Assembly: GCA_050084985.1 (NCBI GenBank)
Contig: JBITNC010000001.1
Coordinates: forward strand, 44,330,001 to 44,394,000
Direction of reading: 5' to 3'
Source: Nageia nagi
Taxonomy: Eukaryota; Pinophyta
Length of the DNA: 64,000 bases
Made by a program: the position numbers and the translations under genes. Every line of letters starts with the position of its first letter. The stretch's first letter is position 1. The notes beneath the pieces are model-generated. The model searched no databases and was not told where the DNA came from. It saw nothing but the letters and a program-made list of their open reading frames with translations. Positions 34,831-47,026 of the stretch are shown piece after piece.

Positions 34831-36880
34831 TGTCCACAAAAATTTTCATCCAACTTAGGATAGAAATATGTGCACACTCAATGAGTGAGGATAATAAAGT
34901 TTGAAGAAAGTTTTCTCAAACTTTTACTTTAAACAATGTGCATAAAAATTATTTTAGAAGTTATAAACACTTCCATTTTAACCCATGATATCACATAACA
35001 AACATGTGTATATATACATAATTTAAATATATCAATGAATAGTCCAATGTACATCTATAATAATCCTTTTGCAATATAGTATCAAAGCACAATAATACAA
35101 CCAATAAGGATTATATATAAAAGTTACATAAATTTTCATACATATCCAAGCACAATAAATTTTCATTCAACCAAGGAGATTAACCATGTGCATAACTTTA
35201 AACAATATGAATATCCAAGCATGTTAAATTCTCATCCAAAAAATATGCACAATCGTAAAAGTTTCATAAAATTTTAATTTTAAACAATGTGCATATGATC
35301 CCAATACCATAAATTTCAAATTGGAATAACTTTCTTAAAAGTTCCCATTGTTTAAAAAATTTCAAGTTGATCAAGTTGTTAACTAAATCAAGTAACCAAT
35401 AAAATTATCTAATCAACACCAAAGAATGTTAACTTGAACCAATTTGTAAAAAATTAAACAACTTGTTCATTATTGCAATTATAGGCTCATATAATTTTGT
35501 GCAACTAAAAATAAGTTGTAACTTGCAATTCAAAGTTTTTAAGTTAGTAACTTTGTTTGTTCATTATGTTAGTAGCTTGTAATTACACTTTATCAATTTA
35601 ATTGTAGGTTCATCTAATCTAAAATTATTGGTTAATGTATTTACTTAAGTTTGATCATATATCCATTGTATGTAGCCATTGAAAAGGAACAACCACAAGA
35701 TAAGGGTTAGCAGTTTCCTTGGTTAATGGTTAGTTTACATAGGAAAGATCTAAAGGATAGTACAAAAATGCTATAACACAAGAGTCCTATCTCAAAAGGT
35801 AACATACATAAACTAACTTAAGGAAAGTATAACTTTAGAGGATGAGCCATCTCTATGGCCATCAACTCATTTGGTTGAGCTATGTGATGATTATGAAGAA
35901 ATATCATATTATTATTTATTTGCTCTACAATTATAGACCATTTCTTTGATTTGAATTTTTTTTCCCTCTTCTTTTCCTTCTTCTAAAGTTGCTCCTTCCT
36001 TTTCTAAATCGCCTTCATTCTCGCAATAGGATGCCTTATTTTCCTATGCTTAGAAGACATTAAGGAATGATCCTATTTGTAATCTCAAAATTAATACCTT
36101 TCTCAAAGGTAAATATTTATCATCAAGTAGATAAACATATCTAAATCACATAATGATGACATCATAAAGAGGTTACATTAAATATTTACCTTTTTGCAAA
36201 ATATTACTAAACTGTTGAATTTTGCAAAAAAATGATTTCTATTGCAATATTTTGACATAATTACAAAACAAATTTTTTCCTTCAAACCTTATCAATTTCT
36301 TAAAATTGATCTAAATGTGTCAACTATTGCAAGGTAATTTTCATTTTTGCAATAATTTGCAAAAGTTATTACATTGATAAAAATATTCACAAAAATTAAT
36401 GTAAAAATATTATCAAAATCTTTTAATCTACAATATTTATACTTGCCATCATAATTTACCCAATGGATTAAGTAATCTTTAAAGGTAATAAAAATCACAT
36501 ATTTACCACTTAATGTAAAGTAAAAAAAATATTACTTAACAAATCAAGATTTTTATAAAACTTAGCATAGGATATCCACTTGATTTAAAGTTAAAAAAAA
36601 GTTTCCGATCATACTTAGCATTAATGATAAAAATTCCATGATTAGAGCCCATATGTCATGAATAATTAAAGATGAGCACTCATTAATACTATATGCTATG
36701 CCCATATCTCTTTATTATAAAATAGAAATTTCTCTTTAAAAAAAAATACTAGCATCATTATCAAAATGTTTAAACAATACCTGTGAAATTCCTTGCCAAG
36801 ATCTTAGAGAAAAATAGATAAAGGTAAATGAAAAAAGTTTTTAATGATACCCCTATAAAGGCTTGCATCCTTGAAATAGG
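34831..36880 (-). other. Element 3 interior, AT-rich
   Basis: No ORF of note and no domain. The sequence contains scattered relics of the gtgcataa and aaagttt motifs of minisatellite 3 up to about 35320. Confidence 0.5.
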
Positions 36881-36889
36881 TTTGTAGCT

Positions 36890-37265
36890 TTTAGCTTACA
36901 CCTGCCACAAGGTGGCTTTCCCTCCCATTGGTGATGGTCTCCTCAGAGGATGATTTGCTTGCTCTGATGTGGTAGTCCCCTTAATGGGAAACTCACTTGC
37001 CCTAGGGAAGAGGCCCCTTTAAAGGGTGGCTCACCTACTCTAGGGTGGTGCCTGCTTACAAGGAAGCTCATTAACTATTAGGTGGTGCCCCCCTCAAGAG
37101 GGAAACTCATTAGCCCTTAGGTGGTGGCTCCCTTGGGAGGTCATGCACCCTCAAGTGGTGGATCCCTTGGGTGGTCATACAATTTAGGCGGCATCCCGCC
37201 TTGAGCGATCATGTGCCCTCAGGCAATGAGCCCCTTGGGTGATCACATGACCTAGGTGATGACTC
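36890..37265. repeat. GC-richer minisatellite 4 in element 3
   Basis: Eight to ten imperfect units of about 36-45 bp with cttaggtggtggctcccttg and actcattagccct parts. This is a sharp GC-rich island in otherwise AT-rich DNA and is followed by poly-C/poly-T and A/T-rich low-complexity sequence up to about 37700. Confidence 0.8.
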
Positions 37266-37916
37266 AAGGGTTGGAGGCTTACGTAATCAGTGAGACCTCC
37301 CTAGCCCATGCACTACGCAACCCCTCCCCCCATTTTTTTATTTTTTTAAATAATTTAAATTAAAAAAAATATTTTTTATTCTAATAATACAAAAAAATAA
37401 ATTCTAATTTTTATTAAAAAATAAAATTTTTATTTTAGAAATTTTTTTAATGTAAAACAAATATTTACAAATTTTTGTAACTTTTATTTGTTACAAAAAA
37501 AATTGTAACCCTTTTTTTTGTAAAAATATTGCAAGAATATTACTTTAAGTAGAAAACATCTTGCAATAAAAAAAACTACATAAAAATTACAAAAAAATCA
37601 CATTGGATTTTTGTAAACTTGCAATAGTGAAGTATTAATTGTAAACACATGTATAGTCCCATTTTGCATTGTAATAAAAAAATGCAACTATAAAGGGATC
37701 TTAAACATGTTTTTAAAATCTAATTATTCAAAATAATTAGATTTAATTATGAACAACAAATTAGATACACTAATTTCGCAATATCTTAGATTCTAACCAT
37801 AGAAAATATGTTAGATCTAACTTAAAAAATTGAAACAAAATTAAGGTTAGATATACCTTTAATGAGGGTTACCTCAAGATGATAGAGTTATAATTTGAAG
37901 AAGATGATCATAAGGT

Positions 37917-37929
37917 GGATTTGATACCA
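37917..37929 (-). other. Primer-binding site of element 3
   Basis: On the - strand TGGTATCAAATCC follows the 5' LTR after two bases. The first eight bases equal the common plant PBS for initiator methionine tRNA (TGGTATCAGAGC), then diverge. Confidence 0.75.
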
Positions 37930-37931
37930 TG

Positions 37932-38580
37932 TGAAAGAATCGTAGAATTCTACAACCAAGATCTCTTGTTCCAACCTCCAACAAATCAACACTCTAATCT
38001 ATCCCAAAGATAACAATCTCTCAAGGGACACAACAATAAGCAATATCACAAATTGACATACAAGAAATATAGCCATTCGTATCTAAGAGAGTACATTTAC
38101 TTGAATCTAAGTATATTACTTGTCAAGACAAACTCTCTCTTACTATCCCTACATCTCTAAACTAATAACATAACAATTCTTCTACAAAAGTGAGTGATTT
38201 CCAACAAGCCTAGCCCTCCTTTTATAGACTCAAATCCTCCTTTGGTACACCCTTTTATGCAAGGAGAATACCATCATCCATAGGATTCACATTAGGTGAG
38301 AATGGTAGTTGGAAGTATTTTACCCATACCTATTAAATATGTCCATGTACTTATATTTTAAGTATGTGAGATAAATTGCATATGTGGATATACCCCTAAT
38401 ATAAAATAGATGGGGCTCCACATTTGTACACATGGATAATGCATATAATAAATGGATTATTCCATATTACAAAATATTTTTTATTTCTATCTTAGGTATT
38501 GTATATGTTCCTTTAGTTTTAATTAATTAGGAACAATACACCTAAGTTATTTACACAATAATGCATTACAAATTCTAACA
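37932..38580 (-). repeat. 5' LTR of element 3
   Basis: On the - strand it starts TGTTAGAATTTG and ends ...GATTCTTTCA, next to the PBS. Pairs with 30664-31316. Confidence 0.85.
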
Positions 38581-38585
38581 AGACA

Positions 38586-39180
38586 CTAATAAGTGGCTGA
38601 TAAATAAAGTAATTGATTTTTTTTTGAAACAACGATAATATCAAAAATAAAAGAAAAGTAGCCTACTATAAAAATATCACCATCCTAACAATTGAACATC
38701 CATCCTACCCATATAATATTATCAATCTCCAAAAGAAACTTATGATCATAAAATTAAGAATTAATTTACATGAATTGCAATGTGAAACTGAGAGAATTTT
38801 AGAATACTATAGTAGTAATTTCAATATAGATGATAAGTGTTTATATACATAATAATTTATTAAGGATAATAAACATACTTTAATTCTTCCTCTAACAAAC
38901 ACAACACATGGGGCTCACACACTAACAACCTTACACACTATATGTATGATGTAATAATTTCCTAATAGAAACAAGTAGGTGGATGATAAATAAAGTAATT
39001 GATTTTTTTTGAAGAAATGATAATATAAAAAATACAAGAAAACTATTATAAAAACATCATCATACTAAAACTTGAATATCCATCCTACCCATATAAAATT
39101 ATTAATCTCAAAAAGAAATTTATGATCACAAAATTAAGAATTAATTTACATGAATTACATAGTGAAACAAGTATATGGAT
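38586..39180. repeat. Direct repeat of about 210 bp, two copies
   Basis: The block 38590-38795 recurs at about 38965-39175, sharing gataaataaagtaattgatt, gaacatccatcctacccata-like and aaaattaagaattaatttac. Copies are about 377 bp apart, with non-repeated AT-rich DNA between. No function is apparent. Confidence 0.7.
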
Positions 39181-40824
39181 GTACCCAAAACACCATGGAG
39201 TATTTTTTTTGTAAGTTTCATAATTTAAACTTCATATAATATAACATTAATTTTATTCTTATTTGTACATTTAAAAAATACATTAGACAACTTACTATGA
39301 TATTTCTAAATACAACTTGATCCATGAATTCTTAAATCTAAATAACCAAACTAAGCTTCATGATTTTATTATCAATCTTATTTTTTTTATAGAAATAATC
39401 ATTTAAATATATAAATGATATATATTTATATTTGGAAAATTTTTGATAGGTTCTAAAAACCATTGGTGTAAAGAACATTGAAGGATATAATTCATTAATT
39501 CATAATCTTAAGTTTATGAAAGAAATAAATAGATTTTTTATACATTATTTTATTATTATTATTAAGGTACATTATATTGTACCTCTCATAGAGGAAATTT
39601 AGATTATCACTATCTACATACATCATTATTATATTGGTTGCATACCTTATTTTGGTTATACCTTTAATCCTATGCATTCTTAATCTCTTCAATGGGTAGT
39701 CATTCTTCTTGAGAGCTTGATGCACTTTCTTTTTTGTCTAAATGATCATTAATTTTTTTTTTTTTTTTGAGGTTTCTTATTGGAAAAGTACCAAGCACTT
39801 CATTTTTTATAGAATGATTATATAAGGAGGCATGTAAATATATGCGAGTATGTTTCTTTTTAAATATATTTCATGTACCAACTAGATCCACTATTCTTTT
39901 TATAAGGCAATACATTACAAATAAGAAGGTCATTTTATTTTCAACCTCTTTAGTAAGTTAGATATTTTTATCAATCAATTTAAGGTATTTACAAAATCTT
40001 CTATTAGATCTCTTCCAAGGGGCTAATTTGTGTTGGTATCATAAATATATCTATATCATTATTCTAGTTTTAAGGGAATGAGTGAAATGCCTCTCTTTTG
40101 AACTACTGATGTACTAGTTGGGAACAACGAGAGATAAAGGATAGCCTCTTGTTATCACATGTATTCCTCATAAAAAAATAAACTATCATTTTAACTTTTG
40201 TTTATTTATATCCCACTCTTGTAGAGCGTATATATCTAATATATTTATTTATTTATTTAAATACATAAGTTAGGTATCTAGAAAAGAAAATAATTTAAGA
40301 GCAAGATTACAAAAAGGTGACTTCAAATTTTACTAATCATCATAAAGTTCAAGGTGAATTTAAATATTTTATTATAAAAGTTCATTTTCAAAATATTTTA
40401 TGCAATATTATTGGGCATCTAGAGACCTCCTGACACATCTCACAACATTCAAAATCTTAAAACTCCTAAATATTTAATATAGGCCATTTTAGATTGCTAT
40501 TTTCAAACTTGGGGTGGTATGAAAGTTAGGATATCTTTGGCCCCTGATAATTTTTATTATCTTGATACCTTATCATACATTTAAGATCTTCTAGTGGTTT
40601 ATTATATCTAAGTATCAAGTGCATATTTTCCTTCTCTTCTACTTCATTTAATAAGTTTTATTTCTAGCAAATAGGGGGAACTTGATCATCATTGAGGTTG
40701 GTCTTAGTCCCTTAAAATATCTAGGACAAATGAGAAACCTACAAAAAATTGTAATGTAGGATCTATGCAAGGAAGGATTCAAAGAATATTATGGGGCTAC
40801 TAGTATCATATTTAGGTACATGAG
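39181..40824. other. Intergenic AT-rich stretch
   Basis: No gene or recognisable element. Short frames (for example 39495-39725 on the - strand) look like chance. The sequence runs up to a clear LTR start at 40825. Confidence 0.45.
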
Positions 40825-41536
40825 TGTAGACACCTAAAACTGATTTATTATTTATTTAATAAATCATATTTAGACTTCCTAAATGATTTATTTAAATATA
40901 AAAAATATCAATATAAATTTGATATTACAATGCAATGCCATGTGTTATATTGAATGCTATATCATTTATCATGGTTTATATTTTAAAGTATCTTGAATAC
41001 AAAAAAATTTATGCTATTGCTAGAGGTCAACCTTCACTCCTTTTTATGTCTTTGTAGGCTATATATGTGAGTGGAATAGGTTGACATCCACATATAAAAA
41101 CTCTTTGATATGACAAGATATATTATAGGTGATTAGTTTTTGCAATCTTCATCAAGCTATGGTGTCTTTTGACATCACCTATTATGAGAAATTGTTATAC
41201 TCTAAGCTTTGAAACTTTCTATCTTTGGTGTACATCATAATTATACTTATTCCACACTGCTAATGACATACATATTCTAGATCAAAGGTTCCATATTTTA
41301 GTGGTCAAGCTATTGATTTATGTACACAAAGATCCATTGTGAATTCACCATGAATCCAATCCCAATCCTTTAGATATTTGTTGCTATTTACTTTTGAGGA
41401 TTGTACATACACTTCATATTAGGTTCATGTGTTTCACATATATTTGTTGTATCTAATATAGTGTACATATATTATTATATTGTATATCTATTTATTTATT
41501 ATGTATATTTATATTTTACATAATTTATAGACTACA
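40825..41536 (+). repeat. 5' LTR of gypsy element 4
   Basis: Starts TGTAGACACC and ends GACTACA, giving the expected TG...CA ends with a short TGTAG/CTACA inverted repeat. It directly precedes a gypsy gag region in the same orientation. No second copy was found in the window, so the element is truncated downstream. The sequence after it (ttttggtgaatctgacattc) should be the primer-binding site, but I cannot match it to a tRNA with confidence. Confidence 0.65.
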
Positions 41537-41636
41537 TTTTGGTGAATCTGACATTCTTACACACCTAGATTATTTTTCAGGACATCTCTTCTTAGGAGCT
41601 AGGAATCCATTTATGTTATTATCTCTTTCCTTACTT

Positions 41637-44155
41637 GAGGTACTTAGAGTAATAGATAGAGAAAATGATAAAACTAAGGTTTGTTATGCTTATGTTCCAA
41701 AGCTAAATTTAAATGAAGAATAATCTAGGATTTCTAGAAGTAAGGTACATTTTAATGAGATCAAGAGAAGTATTAGGGTTAACCCTAATTTGCCAATGCA
41801 AAATCTTGATTCCCATGATAGAATGGATACTAATGAGGATAATGGTATTGAATCTATAAATTATAGTAAAAGGATGGATATTATTGGACAAACTCCTAAT
41901 AGGTTTAACATGTCTATAGATGATTATGTTTTTGAAAATATAAGTGTTGGAAGCCATGATTATACTTCTGATAGTGATGCTAAAATTGAAGAATTAGATA
42001 GAATTATTACCCATGTTATATCAATAAAGGATTTGCTATCTGATAAAGAAAAATTGGAGTATTATCTTCCAAATTTTTTTGAAGAGATTACAAATATCTT
42101 AACAAATTATGGGTGGTTAGAAGCGAATTCGATAATGTCATAATCCTTGGATAGTTTTTAAATAAAAATGTAGGTTCCAAAAAATGAAGAACTTCTACTA
42201 CTAAGAAGAATACTGCTAATAGAATGGAATATACACATGCCACTAACAATGTGGAAGCAGAGGATACTAGACCCCAAAACAAGGTGATCATTGAAGATGT
42301 TAATGAGGAAAGCAAAGTATAATCTAAACATCTAGTGTTGCATTTTGAATATCATAATCTAAGTATGCTTCTTGAAAGTTATAATAAGGAAAAAGGAAAG
42401 GGCATGCTGGTTAATGATGAAACTATAGCAGATATTTCTAAATAACTTTCTATAGTAGTTAATAATACCTATAAACATAATCCTAGTTGGTCAAAAAAAT
42501 AACATCAGATAAAAGTTGAAGCTATTGTAGATGCTCAAGAAACTAACTATTTTCAAAAGGCTAATGAGGAAAAATAACTACTGTTTATATTAGAATTGGT
42601 TGATAAGATTGAATATGAAAGAATACATAGGATTGGACCATTTCTACAACTTAAAGAGGATGAACTTAGAAGGGAAATAACAAATAAACCATCCTCTTAA
42701 ACTAGCAATGCACCACCTATAACCCCACCACTAGCCTTAATGATCAATATACTTATAGGGAATCAATTGATAGTGCAAAACCAATAACCAAAATAACCTC
42801 TTATAGTGCAAAATAGAAGAAAAAAAATGGATGAAAGGATTGAGAAATTAAAAAAATAATTCCTTGAAGTGGTGAAGATGATTTCATATTTTGCTTAAAA
42901 TGTCCATTGACTGAGAGAATTATTTCTAAATTGCTTGTTGGTAAAAAAAGTATGAAATTTATAAAATTTGATGGTTTGCAAGATCCAAAAATGCATGTTA
43001 AAAAATTTCAAGAGGAAGATATGGAATATGTTCATGATAGAGATATACTTGCAAAATTATTTTCAAGTAGCTTAAAGGATGATGCATTGAAATGGTATTT
43101 TAGTCTTTTGAAAAAGAGTATTGATAAGTATGAAGATTTGATATATAAATTTATGAAATTATTTAGATATAATATCACATAAAAAGTTGAATTCAAATAT
43201 TTATGTAAAATTAAGCAATTGCCTAAATCTTTTTTTGATTTTGTGAAAGTATGAAAAAAAACTACAAATAAAATCTTCAAGCCTGAGTAGGATATAAAGG
43301 ATACTTTTGTAAATGCTTTATTACCTATATACAAATTATTGGTTATCTCTAATCATAGATTGAAATTAGCTAGAATGATAGATATTTTGCTTAAAAAGGA
43401 AGATTGTATCAAGCAAACTTATAAGAAACATTATCAAAAACCTCAAATATATGAAATAAAAGATAAACCTCAAGTGTATGTAAATAAAATTGAATTTACG
43501 ATAACTAATGTTGATAGAAACAAGAATAGACCACAAAGGAGGTTTACAAGGCTAATAGATACTGTTGATAATATTTTCAATATGTTATTAAAAGAAGAAC
43601 TTATTGAGCTTCCACCAATGGTTCAACATCACTTTCTTAATGGTTTTGTTAAAAATTATAGATATGATGAATTTTGTAATTATCATAGGACACCAAGGAA
43701 CCTAACAAGAAATTGTAAGGTTTTAAGAAATATCATTCAAGATTTCATTGATAAGAAAGCAATTTGGATGTATGATAATCTCAAAGTAGAAGATAGATCT
43801 ATACATCTTGATAATGGATAATTGGAGATATTTATGAACCATTTACCAAAGATAACTCAACAACCAAAAGGATTCATTGGTTTGATAAGTACTTCACATT
43901 GTATGAAATATTATTTCCCTAATAAGCATGAGTACAGGAGACATCAACAATAAGTAAGCAAAGGATCTAGTGGAGAGAGTACAAAATACCATGTCAAAAC
44001 TTAAAATATGAACACTATTAATGACATGTAAGATTGTTTGCATGCTGCTAATGACATACACTACACTACCAAAAAGGCACCTATTTTTGTGCTTGCATCT
44101 GCAAATTATGTATGGGTTGTTAAACCTTCTCAAGTATGTAAAGTTATTTCTTAAA
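41637..44155 (+). pseudogene. Gag region of gypsy element 4 (truncated)
   Basis: Open pieces at 41790-42143, 42907-43182 and 43339-43821 follow one another. The middle one has KFDGLQDPKMHVKKFQEE, AKLFSSSLKDDALKWYF and KYEDLIYKFMKLF, the standard Retrotrans_gag core. The last has DGFVKNYR-type spacing with a CNYHRTPRNLTRNCK zinc-knuckle-like segment (cysteines and histidines partly kept). Further pieces (NDIHYTTKKAPIFVLA, ANYVWVVKPSQV) reach 44155. No protease, RT or integrase follows, so pol has been lost. Upstream 41637-42143 encodes a Lys/Asp-rich N-terminal part. Confidence 0.8.
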
Positions 44156-44805
44156 ATTGAAAAATTCAAATTTGTAGTATATGATAGGTAGGTTATGTTT
44201 TGCATGGACAAAGGGGTATATTGCATTGCCATAATGATCATGTTATGGTCTCATTTGTATTTTGGGTAGGTTTTAAAGGGGACCCTCATATATTTTTTTT
44301 TCAAAATTATCAAAACCTACATAGTTAACATCATGTGACTATTTTTGCATCATTAATGATATGCCTTTCCCATACCAAAATAAAAAGCAATAGTATATCA
44401 TGATTCCTTGTAGTCTGCTAAAATATTTTAGGAGGGTATTATCAAATCTTGTATCCATTAATGAAGAAAAACTCCCTTAGATTCATGATTGCTTGCAAAC
44501 AGGGAATGATTATTTGTGTTTTATAAATTTTTGAAGTTAACTTAAAAAGTAAAATTGAATGTCATTATGCTTTGAGATTGTTTGTTGTGTTCATTTCATA
44601 AATTGCATTATCATTTTCATGTGATCAAATTGCAAATGAAAATGTATAATGGTGGACATGGCTTATGGATTGTAGCTTTGAAACTTGTATTTTGAAAATC
44701 AAATGATAATTATATAATTAGAATGGAGAAAACATGTAAACTATTCATTTAAATAATAAACATAAAATGAATTCACAAGTATACATAAGATGAGGAGCCA
44801 AAAAG
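44156..44805. other. Stretch after truncated gypsy element 4
   Basis: AT-rich, with no ORF or domain. The break of the gypsy element lies at or just after 44155; nothing here identifies what replaced pol. Confidence 0.4.
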
Positions 44806-44806
44806 A

Positions 44807-44809
<3 letters not shown>

Positions 44810-44849
<40 letters not shown>
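44810..44849. repeat. (TA)n microsatellite
   Basis: About 20 TA repeats with one interruption (attat). Simple-sequence repeat, likely length-variable. Confidence 0.95.
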
Positions 44850-47026
44850 AACTCCAAAAGGGATGGATCCATGTTTCAATATACAATCTAGTGGCATGCA
44901 CTATTGCCACACTACTCCACATATTACTATGCTTAGAAGCCCTCCTAGAATCGCTACTCCATCTTGAAATGAAAATCTCCTCTTGATACCTCACTAGAAC
45001 TAGTACCATGAGAGTCCAATATTGCCTTAAGTCTCTCATACTTCCTTCTAAGCTGCTCTATCCTAACTATGAGTTGCTAGATAAAACCCCATTACTTATT
45101 TGGTGGAGGCATATCCATCCTCTCTTATAGCATCTTCATGGATTGATCTGTGGAAGCTATATGTGCATATTATGCTGCAAGAGTGTCCTATAGAGTGGAT
45201 AGTTATGGTTTTAAATCAGGAACCCTAGTGTCAAAAGGCTTAATTCTATCGATATATAGCTCTAAGGTAGCAATTCGAGTAGTGGTCTCTCCTATAGAGT
45301 ACATAGAGGTCCTATGTTAGTTTACTTCCCAAAAACATGTTAACCAAAAACTAAAAAAGTGTCATAAACCAATAGGTGTGCCATAGAGTGTTACCTGCTA
45401 CAATAAGAGATACAACCTCAACCAAGGCCTATAGCTTTAGTGATGGTATAAAGAGTTTCTCCTACATAAGAATGTTATGCATGGGATTATTGACATTCTA
45501 TAGGTTCTCATATAAATACCCCTCTAAAGTATCCTCCATCTCCTCATCCCCCTCCTCATTATCTTCTTCTATGCCTAATGGGGTTGGTCGAATAGTCTCC
45601 CACCATACCATAAATCACCTCATAGTACTAGGAGCCATGGATGTCTCCTTAGCTAGGTCCAAAGTCCAGGGATCCTCCCATATGATCTATCATCCATAAA
45701 TAATTTGTGCTTTTAGTGGGATGTATCTCTTGGATATCTACTACATATAGTAGATTAGGGCAAGAGGAATGCCCTATCTGATCCCAAATTACCTTAGTAC
45801 CCTTTGAGCCAAATATGGCTCCACAAGCTTCTTTTGAATCTAGAAGAAATATGGTTGCCTTATCTAGGAAAGCTAGTGGGTATCCTCATTCCACATGAAG
45901 TTTACATAAGAAACCCATATCAAGTCCTCTATATGGAGTTTATTGATCTTCTATTACCTCATTTCTAATGAGTGTGGGTACCTATACCCATGTTGGCTCA
46001 ATACCCAATAGGTCATGGTGATATTTTTAGGGTCCCCCCTTACCATATGGAGCCTAAATGATCAAATTACAACTATCTTCTCATAGGCCCATACTTGTAA
46101 CAAGTCAACATGAGCAATTGTGATGTTGAACTTTTCAACACATACAAAATTATATAGATCCCTTTACAACTAACTAAAAGAATAAGAGTCCAAGAATACT
46201 ATGTGTCCCTTGCACATATGTCCTATACAATCCACATTATTCCTAATGGAAACATTGAATTACTCTTGTCCAGGCATAAGAATGTAGAAATAATGGAGGT
46301 AATCCTAAGCCTCAAGTGTCTAGCAGGGGATGCACATTTGCATGCCTTGGATAAGTGGGAGGTCCTATGCTCCCAATAATGGTCTTCCTCACACATCAAC
46401 CATACTAAATACTATTTTTTGGAATTGCTATCTACTATCTCGTCCTAATGCACAAGACAACCCATAATGGAATGCCTCATATCTTGTAAACATTTAGGTG
46501 ATTGTCATTTCAACTAGGGGAAGGTGAAAATTATTAGTGTCTAGATCCCATACCTTTGCCAAAGCCATCAATAGGGGTAGGTCATATTGTATATTACCAT
46601 CCATAAATAAATCATTTAACCTTGAATGCATGAGGATATCATCCTCATGGTTCATCCTAGGCCATTCCTTGGTCTTCTCTAATACCGTCATAGCCATGGG
46701 TTTGCTCCTAATATTAATTTTGTGATCCTGTAAAAACAACAAACAAAATTCATGTTAATAATCATCCAAAATTAAAATATACGATAAAAATTTATGAAAC
46801 TTATATGAAACCTCAAGCAATAAACATAAAGTGCTTTGTAGGGGAAAATGGAGAATTAAAATGACCAAACAAGAAAAAGTAAAAATTGAATAATGATTCC
46901 TAAGATATGAGTAGAAAATGAAATCCTTACTGCATGCTCAAATGATAGGTTTCATAAGTACTCATCCATGTGCCCTTTATGCCTAGTTAGAGGCCTCTCG
47001 ACCATATGCCATGAATCATCAGCCAT
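44840..47026 (-). pseudogene. Plant mobile domain (PMD-like) gene, decayed
   Basis: On the - strand an ATG at 47026 starts a short first exon (MADDSWHM, RPLTRHKGHMDEYL), a donor gca/gtaagg near 46931 and an acceptor ttgtttttacag at 46728 give an intron of about 200 bp, and exon 2 starts at 46727. Exon 2 contains NDLFMDGNIQYDLPLLMALAKVWDLD and NNFHLPLVEMTIT, then, after stops, LLQVWAYEKI. These resemble the PMD family (PF10536), found in MAIL1-like plant proteins and in some transposons. A helical, charged C-terminal piece (RIEQLRRKYERLKAIL) lies near 45020-45080. At least ten stops mark it as dead. Whether it came from a host gene or a transposon cannot be told. Confidence 0.6.

Larger units (their letters stand above)
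30664..38580 (-). mobile_element. Non-coding LTR retrotransposon derivative (LARD-like, element 3)
   Basis: LTRs at 30664-31316 and 37932-38580 are close copies. On the - strand the order is 5' LTR, PBS TGGTATCAAATCC (37917-37929, initiator-Met type), 6.6 kb internal DNA, PPT taaaggggat (31317-31326) and 3' LTR starting TGTTAAA/TGTTAGA. The PBS, the PPT and the TGTTAG start are typical of Ty1/copia elements. No gag or pol motif can be read in either strand, and the inside is built of AT-rich DNA with several minisatellites. It must have moved, if at all, with proteins from another element. Target duplication is unclear (ATACC against AGACA). Confidence 0.85.

Noticed and set aside
33225-37265. 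CRISPR-like arrays
   Set aside because: The repeats are tandem minisatellites in a plant retroelement, without regular unique spacers.
44041-44110. Possible CACTA end (acactacactaccaaaaa)
   Set aside because: It lies inside readable gag-like coding sequence and no matching inverted end or 3-bp duplication was found.
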